Assembly: GCF_000745475.1 (NCBI RefSeq)
Contig: NZ_KN050692.1
Location: 186,001 to 250,000 of the forward strand
Reading direction: 5' to 3'
DNA from: Allobosea sp. UNC402CLCol
GTDB taxonomy: Bacteria; Pseudomonadota; Alphaproteobacteria; Rhizobiales; Beijerinckiaceae
Length of the DNA: 64,000 nt
The first letter of the stretch is position 1. Each line of letters begins with the position of its first letter. The notes below the pieces were generated by a model that made no database searches, was not told the origin of the DNA, and saw only the letters and a program-made list of their open reading frames with translations. A program made the position numbers and the translations under genes. Below, in pieces: positions 8,088 through 16,661 of the stretch.

Positions 8088-9560
8088 ATGATCTCGCCGA
8101 CCGAGACGGAGACCGCCTTCGATCCCAACGCCGACCGGCTGCGGGAGGAATGCGGCGTCTTCGGGATCTACGGCCATGCCGATGCCGCGGCGCTGACGGC
8201 GCTGGGCCTGCATGCGCTCCAGCATCGCGGGCAGGAGGCGGCGGGCATCGTCTCCTTCGACGGCACCCGCTTCCACTCGGAGCGGCGGCTCGGCCTCGTT
8301 GGCGATGCCTTCTCGGAAGCGAGCGTCATCGACAAGCTCAAGGGCAAGCAGGCGATCGGCCATGTCCGCTATTCGACGACGGGCGAGACCATCCTGCGCA
8401 ACGTCCAGCCTCTCTTCGCCGAGCTGCATGGCGGCGGGTTCGCCCTGGCGCATAACGGAAACCTGACCAACGGGCTGACGCTGCGCCGCAACCTCGTGCG
8501 CGACGGCGCGATCTACCAGTCGACCTCCGACACCGAGGTGCTGCTGCATCTGGTGGCGCGCAGCCGCAAGCAGAATTTCGTCGACCGTTTCGTCGAGGGC
8601 ATCCGCCAGATCGAGGGCGCCTATGCCTTCGTCGGCATGACCAACAAGAAGCTGATCGGCGCGCGCGATCCGCTCGGCATCCGCCCGCTGGTGCTGGGCG
8701 AGCTCGACGGTTGCCCGATCCTGACCTCCGAGACCTGCGCGCTCGACATCATCGGCGCCAAGTTCATCCGCGAGGTCGAGAACGGCGAGGTGCTCATCGT
8801 CTCCGAGAGCGGCATCGAAAGCCACAAGCCCTTCCCGCCGATCGCGGAACGGCCCTGCATCTTCGAATACATCTACTTCGCCCGGCCCGATTCCATCGTG
8901 AAGGGCCGCAGCATCTATGAGCGCCGCAAGGCGATGGGCGCCGTGCTGGCGCAGGAATCCCCTGCCAATGCCGATGTGGTCGTGCCGGTGCCGGATTCGG
9001 GCGTGCCGGCCGCGCTCGGCTATGCCCAGGCCAGCGGCATCCCCTTCGAGCTCGGCATCATCCGCAACCACTATGTTGGGCGCACCTTCATCGAGCCGAC
9101 GCAGAAGGTCCGCGAGCTCGGCGTCAAGCTGAAGCACTCGGCCAACCGCTCGGTGGTCGAAGGCAAGAGCATCGTGCTGGTCGACGATTCGATCGTGCGC
9201 GGCACGACCTCCTTCAAGATCGTCAAAATGATGCGCGAGGCCGGCGCCCGCGAGGTGCATTTCCGCATCTCCTCGCCGCCGATCACCCATCCCGACTATT
9301 ACGGCATCGACACGCCCGACCGCGAGAAGCTGCTCGCTGCGACGCACTCCCTCGAGGAGATGCGGCAGTTCGTCGGCGCCAACTCGCTCGCCTTCATCTC
9401 GGTCGACGGGCTCTATCGCGCCATGGGCCATGAGCGGCGCGATCCGCTGAGGCCGCAATTCACCGACCACTGCTTCACCGGCGACTACCCGACCTCGCTG
9501 ACCGACGTGATCGGCGAGAGCGCCAAGCAGCAGATCTCCCTGCTGGCCGAAGCCGGCTGA
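8088..9560 (+). CDS. purF: Amidophosphoribosyltransferase (PurF)
   Basis: First committed enzyme of purine synthesis: it moves the glutamine amide to PRPP to form phosphoribosylamine. From the ATG at 8088 the protein is 490 residues. A 21-residue propeptide ends just before Cys22 (EECGVFGIYGH), the N-terminal nucleophile of the glutaminase domain exposed by self-processing. The C-terminal half is the phosphoribosyltransferase domain with the PRPP loop VLVDDSIVRGTTS. An upstream GTG at 8076 would add four residues, but GGAG lies 5 bases before the ATG, so I prefer the ATG. A B. subtilis-type Fe-S cluster is not evident without alignment. Confidence 0.96.
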   Translation: MISPTETETAFDPNADRLREECGVFGIYGHADAAALTALGLHALQHRGQEAAGIVSFDGTRFHSERRLGLVGDAFSEASVIDKLKGKQAIGHVRYSTTGETILRNVQPLFAELHGGGFALAHNGNLTNGLTLRRNLVRDGAIYQSTSDTEVLLHLVARSRKQNFVDRFVEGIRQIEGAYAFVGMTNKKLIGARDPLGIRPLVLGELDGCPILTSETCALDIIGAKFIREVENGEVLIVSESGIESHKPFPPIAERPCIFEYIYFARPDSIVKGRSIYERRKAMGAVLAQESPANADVVVPVPDSGVPAALGYAQASGIPFELGIIRNHYVGRTFIEPTQKVRELGVKLKHSANRSVVEGKSIVLVDDSIVRGTTSFKIVKMMREAGAREVHFRISSPPITHPDYYGIDTPDREKLLAATHSLEEMRQFVGANSLAFISVDGLYRAMGHERRDPLRPQFTDHCFTGDYPTSLTDVIGESAKQQISLLAEAG

Positions 9561-9574
9561 ACCGGCGGCGTCTG

Positions 9575-10315
9575 ATGTCCAAGCCTTTGCAGGGGCGTAT
9601 CGCGCTCGTCACCGGCGCCTCGCGCGGCATTGGTCGTGCGGCGGCGCTCGCCTTCGCCGCAGCCGGCGCCCATGTCGTGGCGCTCGCCCGCACCACCGGC
9701 GCGCTCGAGGAACTGGACGACGAGATCAACGCGCTCGGCGGCAGCGCCACGCTGGTGCCGCTCGACCTCGCCGATGCGGGCGGGCTCGAGAAGCTCGGTC
9801 CTGCCCTGCTGGAGCGCTGGGGCAAGCTCGACATCCTGCTCGCCAATGCCGGCGTCCTCGGTTCCCTCTCCCCGCTCGGCCACGTGACCGAGAAGGACTG
9901 GGCCAAGGTGCTCGACATCAACGTCACGGCCAACTGGCGATTGATCAAGTCGCTCGACCCGGCGCTGCGCGCTTCCGATGCCGGACGCGTCATCCTGCTC
10001 TCCTCGGGCGCGGCGCATAAATGCCTGGCCTATTGGGGGCCGTACTCGATCTCCAAGGCGGCTGTGGAGGCTCTGGGGCGCACCTATGCGGCCGAGACGG
10101 CGACGACCCCGGTCAAGGTCATGCTGGTCAATCCCGGCCCGCTGCGCACCAAGATGCGTGCCGAGGCGATGCCGGGCGAAGACCCGGCGACGCTGAAGAC
10201 GCCGGAGGACCTCGCTCCGCATCTCGTCACTCTGGCCTCGCCGGACTGGGCCGAGAGCGGCAAGATCTTCGACTTCCCGCAAGGCAAGGTTCTGGCGCCG
10301 CAAATGCCGGCCTGA
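9575..10315 (+). CDS. Short-chain dehydrogenase/reductase (SDR) next to purF
   Basis: 246-residue classical SDR, predicted to be a cytosolic NAD(P)-dependent oxidoreductase of unknown substrate. The cofactor motif TGASRGIG is at residues 14-21, NAG follows in LANAGVLG, and the catalytic motif is YSISK with the Ser in LLSSGAA. It begins 14 bases after the purF stop and is probably co-transcribed. An SDR directly after purF is a recurring arrangement in Rhizobiales. The C-terminus mentions no known family signature, so a specific reaction cannot be assigned. Confidence 0.9.
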   Translation: MSKPLQGRIALVTGASRGIGRAAALAFAAAGAHVVALARTTGALEELDDEINALGGSATLVPLDLADAGGLEKLGPALLERWGKLDILLANAGVLGSLSPLGHVTEKDWAKVLDINVTANWRLIKSLDPALRASDAGRVILLSSGAAHKCLAYWGPYSISKAAVEALGRTYAAETATTPVKVMLVNPGPLRTKMRAEAMPGEDPATLKTPEDLAPHLVTLASPDWAESGKIFDFPQGKVLAPQMPA

Positions 10316-10349
10316 GAGCGTCTCACCGCTCCCGACCATCGGAGGCAGA

Positions 10350-11156
10350 ATGCTCGCAGGTTTCGTCTGGCGTCCGCTTTCCCTCCCGGCCCTCGGCGCG
10401 GCTATGGTCCTGACCACCGGGCATGCTCTTGCCGATGACGGGGCGGCATCTCCTCGCCCGGCCATTTCGGACTTGCGCCAAACCTGTCGCTCCGGCCTCA
10501 CGGAAGCGGCCCTCGATCCGCTGGAGAGCATCGCCCGCCATGACCGGGCTCTGGCGGCCTGCAATGCCTTGATCGACAAGGGCGGTCTCGCAGGTGACGC
10601 GCTCGCCGCGGCCCTGCTCGATCGCGCGGACCTGCTGGCGCCGGGGACGGGCGCAATCTATACGCGAGCGCTCGCTGATTACGCCCGCGCCATCGCGCTT
10701 GCGCCGACGCTCGCGGTCGCCTTCTGGAAGCGCGGAAAGGCCCATCTATTCTACATGCGGGATCTTCCGCGGGCCCTGAGCGATCTCGACACCGCCATCC
10801 GTCTCGACCCAGCGCAAGCGGAGTTCCTCGTGACGCGCGCCTCGATCCAGGCCTCACTCGGTGAAGCGGACAAGGCGCTCGCCGATCTCGATCGCGCTGT
10901 CGCCCTCGCCCCGGGATTGGAAAAGGCGCGCACCGTCCGCGGCCTGACCTATTTCAACAGGGGCGACACGGCCCGTGCCATCGCCGACTTCAGCGAGGCG
11001 ATCCGTCTCGCGCCCGAATCGGACGCGAATTACCGGTTCCGCGCCGCGGCCCGGCATGCGGCAAAAGACGAGGACGGGGCTCGGGCAGACGAGGCGAAGG
11101 CCGAGGAGCTCTCGGCGCGCGACGCGGGCAAGCCAGCCGGTGTCACTCGGCCCTGA
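10350..11156 (+). CDS. Exported tetratricopeptide repeat protein
   Basis: 268 residues beginning with a signal peptide: hydrophobic stretch about 8-24, likely cleavage after GHALA near 29. The remainder is mostly TPR helices. Repeats are recognisable as RALADYARAIALAPTLAVAFWKRG, RALSDLDTAIRLDPAQAEFLV, ADKALADLDRAVALAPG and ARAIADFSEAIRLAPESDANY over about residues 100-235. It is likely a periplasmic scaffold; the partner is unknown. It starts 34 bases after the SDR. Its last 14 bases overlap, tail to tail, the end of the minus-strand oxidoreductase remnant. Confidence 0.85.
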   Translation: MLAGFVWRPLSLPALGAAMVLTTGHALADDGAASPRPAISDLRQTCRSGLTEAALDPLESIARHDRALAACNALIDKGGLAGDALAAALLDRADLLAPGTGAIYTRALADYARAIALAPTLAVAFWKRGKAHLFYMRDLPRALSDLDTAIRLDPAQAEFLVTRASIQASLGEADKALADLDRAVALAPGLEKARTVRGLTYFNRGDTARAIADFSEAIRLAPESDANYRFRAAARHAAKDEDGARADEAKAEELSARDAGKPAGVTRP

Positions 11157-11463
11157 GCCAGCGCAGCAGCCCGGCCTGATCGTCGCTCTCGACCGCCGCA
11201 GCGACCCGCCGGCCCACGGCCGCGCCGAATTTGTAGCCGTGGCCCGAACAGGCCGAGACGACCGTGGCCCGGCCGATCTGCCGCGAGAGGAACCTCTTGT
11301 CGGCGGTGAAGGTGTGGGCGGACGCGGTGCTGGTCGCCGGAAGCGGCGTAGGGGTTGGGGATCTGCGGTGCCTGCTCGAACAGCGTACCGCATGCCCGCG
11401 CCGGTTCAACGACCAGGCGGTCGAAAGACCGGCGATGCCGGCGCCCACGACCGCGACACGCAT
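11143..11463 (-). pseudogene. Collapsed FAD-dependent amino-acid/sarcosine oxidase-like oxidoreductase
   Basis: From the ATG at 11463, which shares a base with the der stop as TGATG, the frame reads MRVAVVGAGIAGLSTAWSLN, a textbook FAD Rossmann start with GxGxxG. After codon 26 the homology jumps frame near base 11384, where LFEQAPQIPNPYAASGDQHR appears in the next frame. The original frame then resumes with ADKRFLSRQIGRATVVSACS and the glycine-rich GHGYKFGAAVGRR, which is the C-terminal FAD-binding end of this family. Intact relatives are over 350 residues. About 106 codons remain, so a one-base frameshift and a deletion of most of the middle are both present. The former gene was translationally coupled behind der. 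Confidence 0.85.
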
Positions 11464-12860
11464 CAGCCCTTGCGTTCCTTGTCGTAAGGATTGTGGCCGC
11501 CGCGCGTATGCAGCCGGATCGGCGTGCCCGGCAGCTCGAAGGCCTCGCGCAGATTGTTGACGAGGTAGCGGGTGTAGGACACCGGCAGATGGTCGAGCTG
11601 ATTGCCGAACAGGGCGAAGGTCGGCGGCCGGGCCTTGGCCTGCGTCATGTAGCGGATCTTGATGCGGCGCCCGGCCACCGCCGGCGGCGGATGGGCCGAG
11701 AGCACGCCTTCGAGCCAGCGGTTGATGCGCGCGGTCGAGACGCGGCGGTTCCACACCTCATAGGCCGAGAAGACGCCCTGCATCAGCCGGTCGATGCCTT
11801 CGCCCGCCAGGCCCGAGAGCGGGATGATCGGCACGCCGCGCACCTGCGCCAGCAGATGGTTGGCCTTCTCCTTGAGTTCGGCGAGCAGGCCCTGCTTGTC
11901 GGCGACGAGGTCCCATTTGTTGAGGCCGATGACGACGGCCCTGCCCTCGCGCTCGGTCAGGTCGACCAGCGTCAGGTCCTGCTTCTCGAAAGGAATGGTC
12001 GCATCGAGCAGCACGACCACGACCTCGGCGAAGCGGATGGCGCGCAGCGAATCCGCGACGGAGAGCTTCTCCAGCTTCTCCTCGATGCGGGCGCGCTTGC
12101 GCATGCCGGCGGTATCGAAGAGCTTGACCTTGCGGCCGCGCCATTCCCAGTCGACCGAGATGGTGTCGCGGGTGATGCCGGCCTCTGGGCCGGTGAGCAG
12201 CCGCTCCTCGCCGATCATGCGGTTGACCAGCGTCGACTTGCCGGCGTTGGGCCGGCCGATGATGGTGACGCGCAGCGGCCGGTCCGGATCGATATCCTCT
12301 TCGGTCCCCTCTCCTGCGACGTTCTCCCAGGCGGCCTCGCTCTCCTCCCCATCCTCATCGGGCTCGTCGTCGATGAAAGGGGCGAGCGCTTCCAGCAGAT
12401 CCGAAGTGCCCTCGCCATGCTCGGCCGAGAACGGCACGGGATCGCCGAGGCCGAGCGAATAGGCGTCGATGATGCCGTCCGCGCCCTTTTTGCCCTCGGC
12501 CTTGTTGGCCAGCAGGATCACCGGCTTGCCGGAGCGGCGCACCAATTCGGCGAAGGGCTGGTCCATCGGCGTCAGGCCCAGCCGGGCGTCGATCATGAAG
12601 ACGACGACATCGGCCTGGGCGATCGCCGTCTCGGTCTGGGCGCGCATGCGGCCCAAAAGTGAATCCTTGTCGGCCTCTTCCAGACCGGCGGTGTCGATGA
12701 CCTTGAAGCGCAGATGGCCGAGCGAGGCGTCGCCCTCGCGGCGGTCGCGCGTCACGCCCGGGCGGTCATCGACCAGCGCGAGCTTCTTGCCGACGAGCCG
12801 GTTGAACAGGGTCGACTTGCCGACATTGGGGCGCCCGATGAGGGCAACGATGGCTGTCAT
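11463..12860 (-). CDS. der: Ribosome biogenesis GTPase Der (EngA)
   Basis: Double GTPase needed for 50S subunit maturation. From the ATG at 12860 the protein is 465 residues. It has G domain 1 with Walker A GRPNVGKST at 9-17, a linker rich in Glu/Asp (about 165-190), G domain 2 with GRPNAGKSTLVN, and a C-terminal KH-like domain ending in the RTRGGHNPYDKERKG tail typical of Der. An upstream in-frame start would add 19 residues with no family similarity and would run into the repeat element, so I use 12860. It lies downstream of a YfgM-like gene. The bamB gene often found between these two is absent. Confidence 0.96.
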   Translation of the reverse strand: MTAIVALIGRPNVGKSTLFNRLVGKKLALVDDRPGVTRDRREGDASLGHLRFKVIDTAGLEEADKDSLLGRMRAQTETAIAQADVVVFMIDARLGLTPMDQPFAELVRRSGKPVILLANKAEGKKGADGIIDAYSLGLGDPVPFSAEHGEGTSDLLEALAPFIDDEPDEDGEESEAAWENVAGEGTEEDIDPDRPLRVTIIGRPNAGKSTLVNRMIGEERLLTGPEAGITRDTISVDWEWRGRKVKLFDTAGMRKRARIEEKLEKLSVADSLRAIRFAEVVVVLLDATIPFEKQDLTLVDLTEREGRAVVIGLNKWDLVADKQGLLAELKEKANHLLAQVRGVPIIPLSGLAGEGIDRLMQGVFSAYEVWNRRVSTARINRWLEGVLSAHPPPAVAGRRIKIRYMTQAKARPPTFALFGNQLDHLPVSYTRYLVNNLREAFELPGTPIRLHTRGGHNPYDKERKG

Positions 12861-12880
12861 TCGCTTCACATCTTCCGTCA

Positions 12881-12982
12881 TCATCCCGGTCACGCAAAGC
12901 GCAGAGCCGAGATCCATTGCCTGAACCTTAGCTGGAAACGCTCAGGCATGGATCCCGGGTCTCCCTGCGGTCGCCGGGATGA
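12881..12982. repeat. Intergenic hairpin repeat, family B copy 1
   Basis: Bounded by TCATCCCGG (12881-12889) and its inverse CCGGGATGA (12974-12982). Inside, GATCCATTGCCTGA and TCAGGCATGGATC form a second inverted pair. The same outer and inner arms recur at 20583, 22477 and, shortened, at 59116. It sits between the YfgM-like gene and der, two genes that should be co-transcribed. Confidence 0.8.
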
Positions 12983-13006
12983 CGCGCGCGATGATAAGGG
13001 TTTTTT

Positions 13007-13669
13007 CTAGTTCTGCACCGTCACCGGCCCGCCACGGACCAGCGCGAGGTAGAGGTCGGCCCGCTGACGCTCGGCCTGCGGTGTCGCCGGATCGGTGACG
13101 ATGGCGTCGAACCAGCGCCCGGCATCCTCGAAGAGGTTGTTCTTCAGGGCCGAGACGCCGAGGAATTCGCGCGCGGAATGGCGCCAGATGCCCTGCGGCG
13201 TCGCCAGCGGCTCCAGCGCCTGCTTGATCTCGGCATAGGGAACGAGATCGACGCGCAGGATGCCGGCGCGCAGCCGGGCCAGGTCGCGATAGCTCTGGTC
13301 GAGCGAGCCGTCATTGGCGAGCGCGTCGAAGGCGGTGGCGCCGGCGGCGGGATCGTTCTTGGCCGTCTCGGCGGCGAGACGGAAGCGGGCGATCTCGCGA
13401 TAGCCGGCCGGAGCACCCGCGGCGAGCTCCTTCAGGATCGACTCAGCCTGGGTGCTATCGCCGTCGCGCGAGGATTTCAGCGCCGCCTCGAAGCGCGCGC
13501 CAACGGCCGCCGCCGCCTGATTCTGCTGGTGCTGCCAGAACTGCCAGCCGGCCACGCCGATGACGGCAAGCACGGCCAGCGCCACTGCGGCCCAGCCATA
13601 TTTCTTCCAGAACTGCGCCGCCTTGTCCCGGCGGACTTCCTCATCGATCTCGCGAAAAATATCGGCCAT
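13007..13669 (-). CDS. YfgM-like membrane-anchored TPR protein
   Basis: 220 residues with a cytosolic N-terminus (MADIFREIDEEVRRDKAAQF), one transmembrane helix at about 25-43 (YGWAAVALAVLAVIGVAGW) and an alanine-rich helical repeat region outside. This is the layout of the YfgM/TPR_21 family, periplasmic helpers of the SecYEG translocon and BamB-linked outer membrane assembly in E. coli. The position just upstream of der fits, since yfgM-bamB-der is a common order. The spacing to der is 146 bases and is filled by a family B repeat. Family assignment is good; the role here is inferred. Confidence 0.85.
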   Translation of the reverse strand: MADIFREIDEEVRRDKAAQFWKKYGWAAVALAVLAVIGVAGWQFWQHQQNQAAAAVGARFEAALKSSRDGDSTQAESILKELAAGAPAGYREIARFRLAAETAKNDPAAGATAFDALANDGSLDQSYRDLARLRAGILRVDLVPYAEIKQALEPLATPQGIWRHSAREFLGVSALKNNLFEDAGRWFDAIVTDPATPQAERQRADLYLALVRGGPVTVQN

Positions 13670-13858
13670 TTGACTGTCAAAATCCCTGTTGGGAGCCCGG
13701 TAGCATTTTCACGGCCGGAATGCGAGCCGGTTCAACGACCGTGGCGTCGCAGATTGCGGCGTCGACATGGACGGCCCGGCCGCCGCCATGGCAGAACACG
13801 GCACGAGGCTTGCTGTGACTCGCTGGAAAGCGGGCAGATCGCCGCTGCGGAGGCCGAC

Positions 13859-14893
13859 ATGGCTCAGAACATCATCTCGCGTTACGGCATGGCTACCCTC
13901 GCCCTTGCCACCCTTGCCCTTGGCACCGTCACCTTGCCGGCGAGAGCCGCCTCGGAGCCGATCAAGGTCAAGGTCTTCGTCGCGGCGATGTTCGAGATCG
14001 GCGAGAATACGAGCGATCGCGCCGGCGAATTCCAGCACTGGTACGAGCGCTACTGGATGAAAAGCCCGCCCCATGCCGTCAAAGGCGCGCTGAAGCCGGT
14101 CTATTGCAACGATGACGGCGTCTGCGGGGCCGTGCTCGGCATGGGCAAGGTCAACTCCTCCTCCTCGATGCAGGCGATCCTGCTCGACCCGGCCTATGAC
14201 TTCTCGCAGGCCTATTTCATCCTGAGTGGCGTCGCCGGCACGCCGCCCTCGCGCGGCACCATCGGCGACGTCTCCTGGGCGAGCTGGCTCGTCGATTACG
14301 ATCTCGGCCATCGCTGGGCGCCGGAGGAAGGCAAGCCGGGCGAGCCGGTCTTCATGCCGCGCAAGGGCTATGAGAGCTACCGCGTCTTCCCGCTCAACCC
14401 GGCGCTGGTCGGCTGGGCCGTCAAGCTGAGCCAAGGCACCAACCTGCAGGATTCCGATGCGGCGCGGCAGTACCGCATGCGCTATCCGGAGAAGCGCGCG
14501 CAGGCTGCGCCGGCCGTGACGACCGGCACGCATATGACCGGCGACACCTTCTTCCACGGCCCCGGCCTGTCGAAGGAGGCCCAGTACATCGCCAAGCTCT
14601 ACGGCGCCGACGACTATGTCATCACCGAGATGGAGGCGGCGGCGATCACGCTGGTGATCAAGCGCCAATTCGGCACCGACCGTGTCCTGAGCCTGCGCGG
14701 CGCGGTCAATTTCGACCAGGGCAACCCGAACGAGACGACGCTGCAGCATCTCGACCCGGCGCCGGGTCAGACCGCCGGCGGCTTCGCCGAAACCGTCGCC
14801 AATATCGAGGCGGCCGGCTCGCGCGTGGTCGATCACATCGTGACGGACTGGCCGGAATGGCAGAAGGGCGTGCCGCCGCTGCCGGGGAACTGA
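13859..14893 (+). CDS. Exported purine nucleoside permease (NUP) family protein
   Basis: 344 residues starting at the ATG at 13859, with a signal peptide (MAQNIISRYGMATLALATLA, probable cleavage after ARA near 30). The mature part matches the NUP family (PF06516) first described as a purine nucleoside permease in Candida. Characteristic stretches include FILSGVAGTPPSRGTIGDV, DTFFHGPGLSKEAQYIAKLY and TEMEAAAIT. The fold is related to nucleoside phosphorylases, so a periplasmic nucleoside-binding or cleaving role is as likely as transport; no membrane segments are seen in the mature part. It is transcribed alone, convergent with queA, with a family A repeat between them. Confidence 0.85.
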   Translation: MAQNIISRYGMATLALATLALGTVTLPARAASEPIKVKVFVAAMFEIGENTSDRAGEFQHWYERYWMKSPPHAVKGALKPVYCNDDGVCGAVLGMGKVNSSSSMQAILLDPAYDFSQAYFILSGVAGTPPSRGTIGDVSWASWLVDYDLGHRWAPEEGKPGEPVFMPRKGYESYRVFPLNPALVGWAVKLSQGTNLQDSDAARQYRMRYPEKRAQAAPAVTTGTHMTGDTFFHGPGLSKEAQYIAKLYGADDYVITEMEAAAITLVIKRQFGTDRVLSLRGAVNFDQGNPNETTLQHLDPAPGQTAGGFAETVANIEAAGSRVVDHIVTDWPEWQKGVPPLPGN

Positions 14894-14902
14894 GACTGGA
14901 AG

Positions 14903-14997
14903 CGTCATTCTCGGGCGAAGCGAAGCGCGGACCCGAGAATCTCAGGACGAGAAAGCACTGGTTTCCGAGATGCTCGGGTCAAGCCCGAGCATGACGG
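14903..14997. repeat. Intergenic hairpin repeat, family A copy 1
   Basis: Two adjacent hairpins: ATTCTCGGG (14907-14915) with CCCGAGAAT (14932-14940), and ATGCTCGGG (14970-14978) with CCCGAGCAT (14984-14992). The outer ends CGTCAT and ATGACG are also inverted, so the element can fold as one large cruciform. It lies between convergent NUP and queA genes and may serve as a shared 3' end. Other copies are at 23435 and 29634. Confidence 0.85.
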
Positions 14998-15003
14998 CTG
15001 CAG

Positions 15004-16089
15004 TCAGCCCGCCCTGAACAGCAGGCTGCCGTCGCCATAGCTGTAGAAGCGGTATTGCTCAGCGATCGCATGGGCATAGGCGCGTTTCATCACGTCGAGT
15101 CCGCAGAAGGCGGAGACGAGCATGAACAGCGTCGAGCGCGGCAGATGGAAATTGGTCATCAGCACGTCGACCGCGCGGAAGCGATAGCCCGGCGTGATGA
15201 AGATCGCCGTGTCGCCGGAGAAGGGCCGGATCGCCCCGTCCTCGCCGGTCGCGCTTTCGAGGAGGCGCAGCGAGGTCGTGCCGGCGGCGACGATGCGCCC
15301 GCCCCTCGCCTTCACCGCGTTGAGCGCGGCCGCCGTCTCGGCCGAGACCGTGCCCCATTCGGCATGCATGCGGTGTTCGTCGGTGTCATCGGCCTTGACC
15401 GGGAGGAAGGTGCCGGCGCCGACATGCAGCGTCACGAAATGGCGGGAGATGCCGCGCGCCTCCAGGCCTGCGAACAGCTCCGGCGTGAAATGTAAGCCAG
15501 CCGTCGGCGCCGCGACGGCGCCCTCATGGCGGGCGTAGGCCGTCTGGTAGTCGCGGGCATCGGCGGGGTCGGCGGGCCGCTTGCCGGCGATATAGGGCGG
15601 CAGCGGCAATTCGCCGAGCCGCGCGATCGCCTCGTCGAGATAGGCGCCGGTCAGGCTGAAGCGCAACTCGACCTCGCCGCCCTCGCCCTTCTCCAGGACT
15701 TCGGCCTGCAAGCGGCCGAGCTCGCAGGCATTGCTGGCGCCATCCGCGTCGAACATGACGGTCTCACCCAATGCCAGCTTCTTGGCCGGGCGGGCGAAGG
15801 CGCGCCAGCGATCCTCGCTCTCGCGCTTGTGCAGCATGATCTCGACGCGCGCCGAATCCTCGCCGCGATAGCGCCGGCCGCGCAGGCGCGAGGGAATCAC
15901 GCGGGTATCGTTGAGAACCAGCGCGTCGCCCGGATGCAGCAGGGACGGCAGGTCACGGATGCCGAGATCGGCGAAGGGCTGGGCTGCGTCAGGACGCACC
16001 ACGAGCAGACGCGCCGCATCGCGCGGGCTTGCCGGCCTCAGCGCGATACGGTCCTCGGGCAGATCGAAATCGAAGAGGCCGACATCCAT
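15004..16089 (-). CDS. queA: S-adenosylmethionine:tRNA ribosyltransferase-isomerase (QueA)
   Basis: Converts preQ1 in tRNA to epoxyqueuosine using the ribosyl group of SAM. The 361-residue protein begins MDVGLFDFDLPEDRIALRP, the canonical QueA start. It contains ALVLNDTRVIPSRLRG near 50-65, GAVAAPTAGLHFT near 190 and TSLRLLESA with YRFRAVDVLMTNFHLPRSTL later on, all family hallmarks. Length is normal. It lies 101 bases behind ppiB with a terminator-like hairpin between them. In Rhizobiales queA commonly follows the cyclophilin genes and precedes tgt; the downstream neighbour here is instead the convergent NUP gene. Confidence 0.96.
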   Translation of the reverse strand: MDVGLFDFDLPEDRIALRPASPRDAARLLVVRPDAAQPFADLGIRDLPSLLHPGDALVLNDTRVIPSRLRGRRYRGEDSARVEIMLHKRESEDRWRAFARPAKKLALGETVMFDADGASNACELGRLQAEVLEKGEGGEVELRFSLTGAYLDEAIARLGELPLPPYIAGKRPADPADARDYQTAYARHEGAVAAPTAGLHFTPELFAGLEARGISRHFVTLHVGAGTFLPVKADDTDEHRMHAEWGTVSAETAAALNAVKARGGRIVAAGTTSLRLLESATGEDGAIRPFSGDTAIFITPGYRFRAVDVLMTNFHLPRSTLFMLVSAFCGLDVMKRAYAHAIAEQYRFYSYGDGSLLFRAG

Positions 16090-16116
16090 CGGTCTACATC
16101 TCTCTTCAAACGCAAA

Positions 16117-16174
16117 GAGCCCTCATTCCGGGCGTTGAGCGCGGCTGGCGCCGCATCTCCCGGAACGAGGGCTC
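16117..16174 (-). terminator. Hairpin between ppiB and queA
   Basis: Plus-strand GAGCCCTCATTCCGGG (16117-16132) pairs with CCCGGAACGAGGGCTC (16159-16174) with one mismatch. Read on the minus strand the stem is followed by TTTGCGTTTG, a modest U-rich tail, so it probably ends or weakens the ppiB transcript before queA. Confidence 0.6.
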
Positions 16175-16190
16175 GGGTTGAGCGAAGCGA

Positions 16191-16661
16191 TCAGGCCGCG
16201 TCGGCCATCACCTTCATCGAGACGATGGAGTCGGGATCGCGCACGGGCTCGCCGCGCTTGATCTTGTCGACATTCTCCATCCCTTCGACGACCTGGCCCC
16301 AGACGGTGTACTGCTTGTCGAGGAAGCGGGCATCGTCGAAGACGATGAAGAACTGGCTGTTGGCCGAGTTCGGGTTCTGGGAGCGGGCCATCGAGCAGAT
16401 GCCGCGGACATGCGGCTCGGCGTTGAATTCCTGCTTCAGGTCAGGATAGTCCGAGCCGCCGGTGCCCGTGCCATGGGGGCAGCCGACCTGGGCCATGAAA
16501 CCGTCGATGACGCGGTGGAAGACGATGCCGTCATAGAAGCCCTCGCGAGCGAGCGTCTTGATGCGCTCGACATGGCCCGGAGCGAGATCGGGGCGCAGCT
16601 TGATGACCACCTTGCCCTTGGTCGTCTCCATGACGATGGTGTTTTCTGGATCGAGCGACAT
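16191..16661 (-). CDS. ppiB: Cytosolic peptidyl-prolyl cis-trans isomerase (cyclophilin)
   Basis: 156-residue cyclophilin that speeds proline isomerisation during protein folding. There is no signal peptide (MSLDPENTIVMETTKGKVV), unlike the paralogue at 17382, so this copy should be cytosolic. The core is intact: FHRVIDGFMAQVGCPHG with the catalytic Arg, GTGTGGSDYP, and MARSQNPNSANSQFFIVF. The start codon overlaps the stop of the upstream TonB-like gene as TGATG, so they are translationally coupled. Two related cyclophilins in one gene cluster, one cytosolic and one exported, are typical of Rhizobiales. Confidence 0.94.
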   Translation of the reverse strand: MSLDPENTIVMETTKGKVVIKLRPDLAPGHVERIKTLAREGFYDGIVFHRVIDGFMAQVGCPHGTGTGGSDYPDLKQEFNAEPHVRGICSMARSQNPNSANSQFFIVFDDARFLDKQYTVWGQVVEGMENVDKIKRGEPVRDPDSIVSMKVMADAA

